Positions 1 through 10,609 of a stretch of DNA of 64,000 bases are shown here, in pieces. Every line of letters starts with the position of its first letter. Position 1 is the first letter of the stretch. A program made the position numbers and the translations under genes. The DNA lies in assembly GCA_964030475.1 (NCBI GenBank), contig CAXIPT010000049.1, forward strand, positions 62,001-126,000, written 5' to 3'. Source of the stretch: Tethya wilhelma (taxonomy: Eukaryota; Porifera; Demospongiae; Tethyida; Tethyidae). The notes under the pieces were generated by a model. The model made no database searches, was not told the origin of the DNA, and saw only the letters and a program-made list of their open reading frames with translations.

Positions 1-541
1 TATCTTCACAAGCTAATGCTTGCAACCTGCAACATATAAATTAGAAAAGTGTTAGATAGCTAGCCTCTATGGTAGCTAACAACATAATCACTGAGCAGAG
101 CCTATGTATACATTAAACTTACATGGTACAAGTTGTACATTATAATCCATAGGTTCAATTCCAAAGCATACATGTAGCAGCTCTACCACTCCATCTTACA
201 AGGGACTGAGTCTCTCTACATGCAGGTGTGTGTGTGTGTGTGTGTGTGTGTGCATGATTAAAGATGTGAGTATAGAGATTTGTGTGTGTGTGTGTGTGTG
301 TGTGCGTGTGTGTGTGTGTGTGATTAAAGATGTGAGTATAGAGACTTGTGTGTGTGTAATGATTATGTGTATATACGGGTACATGCATGCTGTGCATTTG
401 AACACACACACACACACAAATCTCTATACTCACATCTTTAATCATGCACACACACACACACACACACACACACCATTATTTTTAGTACAGGTATGCATTA
501 TACTATAAGAATCAGTGTGTATGTGTGTGTGTGTGGGTGTG
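1..541. repeat. (TG)n/(CA)n microsatellite cluster with a mirrored 24-bp module
   Basis: No gene is visible here. TG runs (about 224-252, 283-320, 347-357) and CA runs (about 403-418, 447-472) alternate with a unique module, TGATTAAAGATGTGAGTATA, near 255 and 321. The same module returns in inverted orientation near 424-443. The segment could therefore fold into a long hairpin. Open frames across it are dinucleotide artefacts (CVCV/THTH). Confidence 0.85.
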
Positions 542-736
542 TACCGTATAGCTAGAAATTTTCGAGGAGTATAAATTTCGCTGTTTTCGCGGATCGCCGC
601 CGATCCAGGAAAATTTCGGGATCGCATTGCAATATATGGGTGGGGCTGCTCGATCCTCGAAAATTAAATCGCGAGAAGTTTGGCGATCACCTTTCCGCGA
701 AAATGTTATTCCTCGAAAATTTCTAGCTATACGGTA
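542..736. mobile_element. Foldback MITE, 195 bp, TACCGTATAGCTAGAAATTT termini
   Basis: The ends are inverted copies of each other: TACCGTATAGCTAGAAATTT at 542 and its complement ending at 736. The inside is richer in CpG than the surroundings. It has no coding capacity. It sits inside TG-rich DNA, so a target duplication cannot be told from the flank. A similar but one-sided end (ACCGTATAGCCGGAAA) occurs near 6211. Confidence 0.8.
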
Positions 737-867
737 TGTGTTTGTGAGTGTGTGGGTGATTGTATGTGTGAATGTGTGTGTCTATACATGTACTGTAGGT
801 CTATGTGCATATCTGCTAAATTAAATGTGTACTTTCTTTAACACTAGCATTCTTATTACAGGCAAAA

Positions 868-3859
868 ATGAGTAACCAAAGTGGCCCAATAACCTGTAAT
901 TTTGCCAGGGTGGCAATTTGCAAATATACAAGTGAATATTTCACAAAAAACAACAGACTTATGCCTGGAGCATTTCCTAAAATTTTGCAAAGTTATAACA
1001 AGGACTTTGATAGTCAGCCACACCTGCAAGTTATGTACAGCATTGTATCAAAGAAATTTGTCCCAATAACAAAAATGTTTTCCAAAAAATGGAACTCAGT
1101 ACAAACTAGACAAGAGTATACAACCACATTCTCCGAGGCTGAATGGAAAAATCTAAGTTTAGACGAGAAAATGAAGCACACATTGAGGGAATGCAAGGCA
1201 TGCGATAGTTATCCTGCGGCTAAATTTTTTCCTGGAAGAATTACAAATGTAAAAAAGAACAAGATTGAACTGACAGAAGCTGACATGTCCTCCACTGAAC
1301 AGTTCGGCAAGAAACTGTTACAGTCCGCTAATGCTATTAGCAAGGCACACTTTAACAAACCTATTTCAGAAGTACTTGCAACCACACCAAAGTCACGACT
1401 CATTCTGAAGCCATCAAGTCAAGCTAAGCAGCAAGAAAAACGTACAATTTTGAAGGAAGTACGAAATACAATTCAAAAAGACATGGAGACAGTTTAGTAT
1501 TGCAGAATAGACTTAGTTGGAACAAATTTGACAGAGTTCGTAAATCACAAGGTCTTCAAAAGCAAAAGAGAGCACCTACTGATACAACAGAGATACCTCC
1601 ATCAAAGAAAAGAAAACATGGTGCCTCTTCTGCCACAATACCAAATCAAGATCAACTCCTTGAAGAAGCACAAACATGGAAACCTGATGAGAAGGTCAAC
1701 TGGACTCAGTTGGCAGAGAGGTATGGCCTCACCGGACCTAACTGTGGCCAAACAATTAAGGAGTTTTTAGAGGAAAAAGACATTAATTGTGCAAAAATTG
1801 AACAAAGGCCCTTTTGAGCATGAAGACGTTCTAAGAAAAAACTTACAGGAGGCAGAGTATCTTTCCCTATGTACAAGCCTACACAAGTGTACAAAACCAA
1901 GGTTAACAAAAAAATCACTGATGGAGAGATATTGGTAGGTGAGAAAGTGGTTCAAACTACATGCAACAGATATAGAGCAGAGAACGGAGATATCATTAGA
2001 GAGAGCAATGATATTCACGCAAGGAAAGTACCTCTAAATGATACATGCTACAGAAACAAGAGGATCTAGGAATACTGTGCAATGTATCCAAAGTTGTTAT
2101 CAACAAACTCACATTGCAAGAAACAATAACAAGACTGAAGGAACTACATGAGTTGATAGACCCACATGAAACAGAGGAAGAACTAAAGGAAAGGCTTCAC
2201 AAAATAAGTATTACTAGGCACTTAAAAGTGTGGCATGACCACTCTGAAATTGGTGGACACTCCCACCTACTTGTTTTGATATCAACAGTCTATGACCCTG
2301 CAATCTTCTTTTCTTCACAAGAAATGCTACAAAGGGGAGTAAACATAGATGTTCAAACAGTTGTTGAGGAGCCATATGTACACATTCTAGGACGGTCATC
2401 AAGTTCCCTCAAAGATCAATCTCTATACTCTGAGACAAGAATGGAGTGCTTAAAATCAATGGATGAGCTCACTACCTCTTGTGGCAGTACAATACATGAT
2501 GTCGTCAGATACTTCCATGGAGACGGACCTGCTATGCAGTTCGAAGCAGGAAACAAAGTGGGTGGTAACTATCCGTGCACAGGATGTGATGCTCACGCAT
2601 CTAGATTTGACGATCTTGCCTACTGTTTCAGAGTAAATCATCTCACTCTTGAAGAAAGACAAGATTTTGTATTACAAGGAGATAGATACAGAGAAAAGAA
2701 AATCAACCCCTTTGATAACATGAAGGTGAATGAACTCAGAGCTGAACTGAGCAAGAGAGGATTTGAAACAGTTGGCAAAAAGAGACCAGAGCTTGAAAAA
2801 ATCATGGAAGATGCACAGAAAGGAATTTCTAATGTTCCAGCCATACTATATAACACTCCTGATGCTAGTCTAGAAGATATAGGATTGGGTTTGTATGAAG
2901 TCTTTCCTACTGAGCCACTACATGACCTAAAGGGTCATTTTGGACACCTTATTGAAGAATCACTGAAAAAAACAACTGGCAGAATAAATGAAGTGATTCG
3001 TGAAGTAAAGAACACCATCCTAGCAAAGAAAACTCTCAGATGTTCGGATTATCGAAAAGCAGTAATAGTAATTTACAAAGGATTGAGTGAGCTGCCTACA
3101 TGTGCATCTACAACTACACAAGATGCTTACATTGAACTCTACCAAACAGCTGTAGAAATTACAGAGATCATGTACAGCCGTGAAGAATCCCGTACAGCCA
3201 AATCCGTGCTACGACTTCACAACGTTACATACATCCATGGACGACTCTGTACTCAACTATTTCCAACATCAAGGCAATTGTTTGGCAGATACTATCACTC
3301 CATTACATGTCATGCAGCAATCTTGTACCGACTCATTAGCTTGAGATCAGTAAACACAGAATCCCAAGAACGAATCTTTGGTCAAGCCAAGCAAATAACC
3401 AAGTGTACGTCAAACAACAAAGCGGACCACATTGTGGAAAATATCATGGTCAGATTGCATGAAGAAGAGAAGTTCCATCAAGTGGATTCTTTAGCTACTC
3501 AAGAGAGTGAGATTCACAAACTAGCTTCTACCCTCAGAGAAAAAACAAACACAATTATACCATTTGAGTGGATACAGAAAACCCCAACTACACACCAAGC
3601 CCATTTAGAGAGAATAGCAGACTATCTGTCACCAGGCTCTGGGATTTGGTGGAAATACAGTCAAAAAGGTGTGGAATTTTTTGATGCAGAGAGTAATGTC
3701 ACTTCAAATCCAAATATAAACCACTTTCGGTCAGTTTCCCTGGAAGATGTTTACGCTTCTCTACAAAAGCAATGGGAATATTGCACACTAAACTCAGTAC
3801 AACTTCCAGCAACAATAGTGAGGTGTTACACTTCTCAGGGATCACCCCTCAATCGAAAC
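868..3859 (+). pseudogene. Transposon-type protein gene, copy 1 (SAP-like motif; broken, 3' truncated)
   Basis: A long reading frame is split into pieces: 868-1497, 1500-1817, about 1800-2069 and 2045-3859. Alignment by eye with the second copy (13017-17879) shows that copy 1 lost 10 bp near 1485 and 11 bp near 2053, each breaking the frame; a third shift lies near 1800. Visible in the protein: a Cys-containing segment RECKAC around 1190, a Lys-rich basic stretch near 1600, a CTGCDAH motif near 2578, and a SAP-like helix-turn-helix (NELRAELSKRGF, then KKRPELEKI) at 2725-2810. A conserved EPLHDLKGHFGH block lies near 2910. These resemble uncharacterised repetitive genes of sponges and cnidarians; I infer a transposon origin and cannot name the superfamily. 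The copy stops at a single N (3860), which looks like a contig join. An acceptor-like TTATTACAG lies just before the first ATG. Confidence 0.7.
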
Positions 3860-3860
3860 N
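3860..3860. other. Single-N join at the 3' edge of transposon copy 1
   Basis: Homology with copy 2 runs up to this N and stops at once after it. The N therefore most likely marks a gap of unknown size or a mis-join, not one unread base. Confidence 0.6.
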
Positions 3861-4024
3861 GTAACTCAACTCCACCAAATCCACTGAGACATTTTTTGAC
3901 TCTGTCTATTTGCACATATGTGTACATGTATTTTACCAGTAATTCTCTTTATATTATTTGTTTGTTTATTACACATTGTAAAAGTTTGTTTTTGTGTGCA
4001 TCCTTGCACCCGCGAATTTTATAA

Positions 4025-4377
4025 GACTCCACCCCTATAAATCATGCGCATGCGCGTATATGTTAGCTACTTCTCAGAGGCCACACTGTAATAAGCACAG
4101 CCGTCAAACAGCTATTCAGAAAGTTCAAGCAGACTTTAAAGTAAGAAACATATACGCCACACATTGTTATGATCTGTATGGGGGCTTTGGCTAAAATTTA
4201 ATTCATAGACCTTTCTGTCAGTCTTGGGTGGGAGATTCAAAAAAAACGGACTTATCTCTGCGTTTACCTTTTAATACATGTGCCACTGAAAACGTAGGCT
4301 AGCCTCAAGTTTCTGAGTTGTACTGTTGTGTATAGATCTCTAGGTAGAAGAGTGTCTTTTTACTGATTTTATTACAG
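4025..4377. other. Upstream region of the caspase-like gene
   Basis: No coding ORF is supported. A possible non-coding first exon is suggested by a donor-like AAA|GTAAGA at about 4140 and an acceptor TTTATTACAG ending at 4377, directly before the exon carrying the start codon. The promoter itself could not be recognised. Confidence 0.4.
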
Positions 4378-4402
4378 ACTCATACACAGATCAAAAAGAG
4401 CC

Positions 4403-7400
4403 ATGACTGACTTTGAATCAAGTGACGAACATCCCCCATTGGCAAAGCCTTCAAGAAGGACTAAACACTCAAGGAAAACAAGGATTGAACAATGTAGTGA
4501 AGGTATGAATTGATCACTTATAGAGTAAATTATGTGATTCGGCTGTAAATTAGGTGAGATAGGCATAGATAGTAGGCAAGAAGTAGAGATAGCCTCGTAC
4601 CCAGGCCCCTCCCATCAAAAGAAGGAAGAGGGCCTGGTACACACTGTTTGCGCATGCTCAATTTTCTCAGTAAACACTGGGAATTCGGATATTTTCGTAT
4701 ACGTGGTCGTTCATTTTTCCGGTTATTTCTCTGTGCGGCAAAAGATTACAAAGTTACTCACCTTTGACCTATGATAGTGCAATGGTTAGCAGTTGTGATA
4801 CGGAAACCGTTACTTGCTCCGTCTGATGGTCCACATGGAAAGTAACGTATACTAAAAAATATGCTGGAAATTACAGAGAAAACTTAGCGCATGCGCAAAC
4901 AGTGTGTACCAGGCCCTCTCCCTTCTTGTTGGGAGGGGCCTGGGTACGAGGCTAGAAGTAGAGATAGATATGAGTTGTGACTGTCAAGTATGAGCAGTAA
5001 CTGTATGCTGCCTATCAGGTCATGACGTACAAATATAGTTACATTCTTACGCAATGTTCAGCACGTACACTTGCTTAATTTGTTCGATATGTTATGTCTA
5101 TTGTTGAATCTGTGAGGATGTAGCCATGAATGCTTGCACTTACATAGTGATTGTTCCATAAGTGCCCCCATGGTAATGAAAGTGATCATCAGAACCTGAA
5201 TAAAATATTTTCCGTTTTTTTTGTTTCCCGATCCCTATTACTGTATAGATTTTACCACACCCAAATGATTATGCGTGTGCTGCAACCCCCTAGAGCTCTT
5301 GCGATTATGTAAAATAAGTCACTTCCATCATTATGGCAAAACTGTATAGAGCAATACAGAGAAACGGGCAGCTGTCATTTACTTCCGTATGGCAAAAACA
5401 ACTAACTCTAATATCACTTCAAAATGCTTCCGGTTTTGATGACATCAATTGCAAGAACTCTATATGCATGTAATCATAGGTCTGGTGCCACCCCTTAAGT
5501 CCTTTATATATATAAAGACAATAATGTGTGGTGCTACGAATAATTCATGTGATGAAATTTGATAGTTCACATGATTAATAAAGACTTGTCAGACAACTAA
5601 GCCATTCCCTTTTCTGCTCAGGAGAAAACCATGGTTAGCTAATAGTTTTGTAGAAAAAACAATAGATTATCCTGATGGCCAGTGGCCAGGCTCTCCAAGA
5701 TTTGTAGGGACACAAGATAAATTACTGTAAACAATTAGCCTCGTACCCAGGCCTTTCCTCCATAAAAATGCGCTTAGCCAAAAATTTCTGCATGATTTCA
5801 ATGAAATAAACAATAATACACACGTGTACCCTCTTAGAAGAAGACAACCTCTACAAAGGACACACACACATACATGTACCAGCTTAGACTGGGTAAACTC
5901 TAATTTGCTACGCTATTTTGCTGTGGGTCATGAATATTATTCTGAGCATTGTTTTTACTAATGTCATTATAATGCATTTCCTCCTCCAGGCCATGAAGAA
6001 GGTGATCCTTGGATGCAGCAAGCTCGTAGAGGTACATATACGTGTACATGATCAATAAATGTCTTACTTAAATTTTGAGTGTGTAATGGTGTATACATTA
6101 ACTTGTGTTCATGCCGTATTGTGTTTGTCTTTCCGTGCTCAGATCACCTGAAAACTTCTGAATATGCTCATAGTGCTGGTAAGCTATGTATGGGTTAGCT
6201 CAGTCAATATACCGTATAGCCGGAAACTTTGACGGTCAAACGATTGACTGTTTACTTCACAAAACTTTTTTTGTTCGTTTTTTTGTTTTCTTTTCGCACT
6301 TTTGGCTTGAATAGAAATTCATGGGGAAGTTTTTCATGGAAGGCAACTCAGTAATGAATGGAAGTAATATAGTTTCATGTTGAGACCTGTTATGAAAAAA
6401 CTTAAGAAAAAAAAAAAATCAGCGAGAATTCAAAGTTTATATCTATAAAAAATCTGTTGCTTATCATGAAACTGCCAAATTTCCCCCTAGCTGCTTATGG
6501 TGGCAGTTAGACCACAAAACTTATCTAATGATTATCTATATCTTACTTCAACTTTGATAGTTGCTATAGTAAAACCGGAACTGTATAGATCATGCTATTA
6601 TTGCATTATTGCTTAATTTCCATACAGATATGCAACCTGTACATCTTCTACCTGAAAAGGCACCTAGGCCATGTACTGCTACAGAAGAAGGTATACACTG
6701 TATATGTGACCATATTGAATTGCTTACAATTGCCATACGTACAATAGTACTGTATGTATTTATGGTGAACCAGCTATAAAGTCTTCTCTTCTGCCCAGGA
6801 AGTAGTGGGGTTTTGACTTACACCATGCACTTCTATCAAAAAAAGTTAAATTATAGGGCAGACTTCGTAACTTTTGACTGGTAAAGTGTAGTCTAATGCT
6901 TTTTAAAAAGCAGTAACAGATCGAGCCTATATGTGAAATTGCAATCTATTGGTATATAAAGCAATGCAAATAATCAACAATACAGTCAAGTTGTAGAGAA
7001 ATTTCGAAGGTAGAGGTGAATGCAAATATTTACCGTACAAGTACACTGTTCATACAGCTGTACATATACATATACTAACAAATTATAATTGTAGTGTTCA
7101 TGTATGTATAGTGCACCCCACTGCCATTTCATTTACATTGTCTGATTGTTGTGTATGGTAGCAGTTATGGTACAGCTTTCAGTCAAAATTCCAGGATTAA
7201 TGTGCATGTGCTTAGTAATATTATAACTATACTACTATCTAAGATAGAAGTAAGGGTAGCTACCTCATAATTATGACAGTTTTCTTAACAATTTCATTGT
7301 TTGTATTATAGTAGTGTAAGATGACTTGTGCTCTATCGTCATTGTTTATATTAATTTGTTCTCTATTGTTCTTTTGTTCCATTCATGCTTTTGTATGTAG

Positions 7401-8254
7401 GTACAAGAAGAATTGAAGATGCCTTCCACAGAGACCCTGATTCCAAGCAGTTTGCTCTGGTTGTGATAGGCGAAGAAATACCTGAAAGTGTCAAACAGAA
7501 ACACAGCAGCGGCTCTTGGGCTGAAGTTGATGGAGAAAAATCGGCAAGGATTCTTAACGATGCTTTTGCCTTCATGGGCTCTGCTAGACTGATTCTACGT
7601 AACCCTTCTGTGGAGCTGCTGCTAGCTATTATTTCCAAGCTTCCTAGTCACCTTCGTACACACAAGAAAGAACGAGTTACAACTTACTTCATGGGCCATG
7701 GTGCAAATGGAAGATTCTACATTCAAAACGGATCCGTCCACATTGTTGATGAAGTCATTTCCAAGTTCAATGAGTTTTCAACTCAAAAGCATCCAATTCA
7801 ACGCCTTCATTACTTTGATTGCTGCCGTATTGGAGAAGACACCTTCTTTCCTGCTCATTCACTTCAAGGAGATGCAGCTGTCATCTACTCAACTCAGCCT
7901 GGAGAAATTGCGCACACTGGGAAGAGTGCTGAACAACAGGAACATTCAATCTGCGCAGGTTTGTGGGGTAGTGATGGAGTTGGTGTGTTCACTGCACGGT
8001 TTGTCGAAATGCTAAAAACTCACGACGGAGATTTTGAACAGTTTGCTCGTGATCTGGGCTGTCAGACGAAGGAAGAGCTTGAAAGATTGCACCCAAAGAT
8101 GAAAACTGACAGGAATCGACCGATTTTACACTCTACTAATGAGAAGAGAATAAATTTCAAAGAAGAAAGAGAGAATGCTAGTAAGACTTGTTTTTTGATT
8201 ATACAGCTATTAAGTTTTCACCTAATGGTATTATTAAACTTTTTTTCTTTAACA

Positions 8255-8289
<35 letters not shown>

Positions 8290-10343
8290 GAGGCCTAGTG
8301 GTCTTCGAGTTAAACAGAATGCCTACTCTGCTACTTTGACAGTTAAACAACCACCATCACCAGTAAAGGACCACAAATATTCGGTACAGACCCACATACC
8401 ACAGATACATCACCAAGACTCTAACCATTGGTCAAACCTTGGCAATTTTCAACTGATGGCTAGTACTCCTGGAGAGTCACAGACTTGTGTGTATACAGTA
8501 CCCATTAGTATGAGGTTGTTTGGCAATAGAGTAAAGTTCAGGATACTTGCAGTGACTGGTGATCTACAAACTGAACTCTACAGTGAAACTGTATCGTTGG
8601 AACTACCTTCAATACGTATGTGTCGCATGTGTACCGTACATACTACAATAATTTATTGTTTGCAATACATATAATTATTCTTGTGTATGTTGTTCTCCTT
8701 TATAGCCAAACCTGTGCTGACTGTAGTAAGCAGTCAGGAGAAACGTCCCACTTTGAATAAAAAGTTGACAATCGTATCGTGGACCTGCGACCAACTTCCA
8801 GCTAATCTTGAACCGCAGTTTGAGAACTATAGCATTAAGGTTTATAGACAGCACGAAGAGCTACAGGATTGCATTGAAGACTGGGAAGAGATTGACCAGT
8901 TACAGATTAAAATTGATCAGGCTGAGCGCCGAGCATCAATCAAAACTGGACCAGGAGAATATAGGGTGTGCGTCTTTGCCAATTTTGAAGGAGGAGAATC
9001 AGTCGCAAGTGAAATGAAAACATTTAATGTTAGACAACGTAAGTAAAAGTAAAAGATAATAATGCATGTAGTGCTGGTGGTGTGCCTTAATTAGAGCTGT
9101 AATTTTTACCATAAATATTGACCACTTCAAGACATGCAGTACATGCTTATTGGCTTATAAATTATATTTAAAGAGGCCAATAAACTTTTGAGGTTGTAAT
9201 GTGCACAGTTTGTTTGTTTTTTAATCCCTACCCTCAAATATGCGTGCCTGCACGATTTATGTGGATGTATGTTATAATTATTGTACTGTATTGTGTACAG
9301 ACTTTTTGAATAGTTGCACATGTTCTAAGTCCATGTACCACTTTTTTTTTATCCGTTCAGCTTGGTGCACATACTGTGATGTATTTTTAATGGTATTTCT
9401 ACTCCTCTTCTTCTATGTGACATTGGCTGCCTCTTTGGTAGTGTCACTGAATCCCAAACCACTCGATCGGACACAACTCTATAAAAGTGACATCGTTGAA
9501 TGTGCCGATAGCAGTCCATTCTTGACCCGCTTTTTATATTCAAGCTGGAAGTTCACCGAATGCCCAAATCCTTTGGAAATTGCCTACAATGACATCAGTG
9601 CAACCGTAATACCTATAAATGGAGGAAAGAAAACCGAAGTGTTTGAAACGGTACACAAAAATGGAATGTTTTCCTCGGGCCGCTACTCCCTACCTTATCC
9701 TTCCATAGAGCCTGGTGACGTGTTTGACAGATACCTTGTACAAGACTCAACAGTCAACTTTGAGCTGTGTGCGACCACTAAGCAGTCAAGTTCACCTCCT
9801 ATTGTTATCGAACTGTTTGAAAATTTCACTGACTTTGCTAGTTTCGTACGTACGGGACAGGAGAGAAACGTTCATGAGAAGTTTGAAGTTGTTTTTACAC
9901 AATCTTGCCAAAACATTTCCTACCTGGTTGAGGAATCGACCTACCTCTATTTTGCATTTTACACTCCCGTCAATATCTCACTCAATATAACCACAGTGCT
10001 TGGTGAAAGAAAATACCTAAACTCAAGTGGAAGTTGGAAGTACAAGATTCGACAAGAAACTGGTCCTGTAAGTGTCCCGATAAGCTTCTTCAAGAGACAA
10101 AAGGTTCTCTGTTACAGTAACACCATGGATTATGGTAGAGATCGTACACACATCTGTGCTACTCCATCACTAGGACCTGTAGCACTGACTGCGATCGGGT
10201 TGCTATGGCTGGTTGTGTCGATGATTGTGGTTGGCTGTTACTGCTGCTGCACTAGGAAATGTAGGACCAAGAAGACTAGAGTTAGACATGTTAGAGGTAG
10301 TGTTAACTATAGCAGAGTACCCAATACTTCTGTGCAAGTGTAG
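4403..10343 (+). CDS. Caspase-like protease / two FN3-like modules / two-TM glycoprotein (8 exons, 887 aa)
   Basis: Exons read by splice signals: 4403-4502, 5990-6031, 6143-6178, 6628-6690, 7401-8180, 8289-8615, 8706-9038, 9361-10343. Every intron is phase 1 and the sum is 888 codons with the stop. Residues 1-80 are a polar linker built from micro-exons. Residues 81-340 form a C14-type (caspase/metacaspase-like) domain: FMGHG with candidate catalytic His180, FDCCRIG with candidate Cys222, then GDAAVIYSTQPGEIA and GVFTARFVEML, as expected for this fold. Residues 341-449 and 450-560 each occupy one exon and end in FN3-like strands (KFRILAVTG; EYRVCVFANFEGG). A hydrophobic segment follows at 568-588. 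An ectodomain of about 240 residues has five N-glycosylation sequons (NFT, NIS, NIS, NIT, NSS). A second membrane helix (about 834-853) runs into CYCCCTRKC and a basic tail. No signal peptide is seen, so the likely topology puts protease, FN3 modules and tail in the cytosol. The start is the first ATG in the first exon with a continuous phase chain. Function is inferred: a membrane-tethered caspase-like enzyme. Confidence 0.8.
4591..4953. mobile_element. Foldback MITE with AGCCTCGTACCCAGGC ends, 363 bp
   Basis: It lies in intron 1 of the caspase-like gene. Arms of about 65 bp are inverted copies (AGCCTCGTACCCAGGCCC on the left, its complement on the right) and extend inward to a shared GCGCATGC segment. 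The flanks repeat AGAAGTAGAGAT on both sides, which I read as a target-site duplication. There is no coding capacity. Confidence 0.85.
4954..5989. other. Remainder of intron 1 of the caspase-like gene
   Basis: AT-rich sequence with no supported exon. A one-sided AGCCTCGTACCCAGGC end occurs at 5738-5753 without a partner, so it is probably a decayed relative of the element at 4591. The intron ends in the pyrimidine-rich acceptor TTTCCTCCTCCAG. Confidence 0.6.
6691..7400. other. Intron 4 of the caspase-like gene
   Basis: Donor G|GTATAC at 6691 and acceptor TTTTGTATGTAG ending at 7400. AT-rich; I see no exon, repeat or regulatory site that I can support in between. Confidence 0.6.
8181..8288 (+). 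repeat. Intron 5 with a (CA)n tract serving as splice acceptor
   Basis: The 108-bp intron starts GTAAGA and ends in about 18 CA units leading directly to CAG. The microsatellite stands where a pyrimidine tract would normally be. The same arrangement is seen at 23573-23617 in an unrelated gene. Confidence 0.75.
9039..9360. other. Intron 7 of the caspase-like gene
   Basis: Donor C|GTAAGT at 9039; acceptor TTTTTTTTTATCCGTTCAG ending at 9360. No other feature was seen. Confidence 0.65.
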
Positions 10344-10609
10344 AACATAATTATTGACAAATGAGAAGATTGATATCAATTCAGTATGTATGTTCATGTC
10401 CGCGCCTGCGCAGATTGGAGATGCCACGCCCATATACATATTTGCATGTATCACATGATGATGATGTCAGCAAAGAGAATTAGATCGAACACGACACAAG
10501 TAGCCGGCCGGCCATAACATGAAGTGACAACTCACTGGTCGGCAATTAGCTGGTAGCAGCGTACGTTCCCGAATTCAGCTAGTCTCAGGAGAGAGTACGT
10601 ATATACAAG
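10344..10609. other. Intergenic region between two phase-1-exon genes
   Basis: It holds the 3' end of the caspase-like gene and the presumed 5' UTR and promoter of the next. A short GC-rich word CCGGCCGGCC lies at about 10504. No TATA box or defined promoter is clear. Confidence 0.4.

Noticed and set aside
155..508. Cys/Val- and Thr/His-rich ORFs over TG/CA runs (also 23550-24200 and 18326-18685)
   Set aside because: Dinucleotide repeats remain open in several frames; no biological signal.
7363..8015. Alternative-frame ORFs in the caspase-like exon
   Set aside because: Antisense or shifted shadows of exon 5; no conserved motif.
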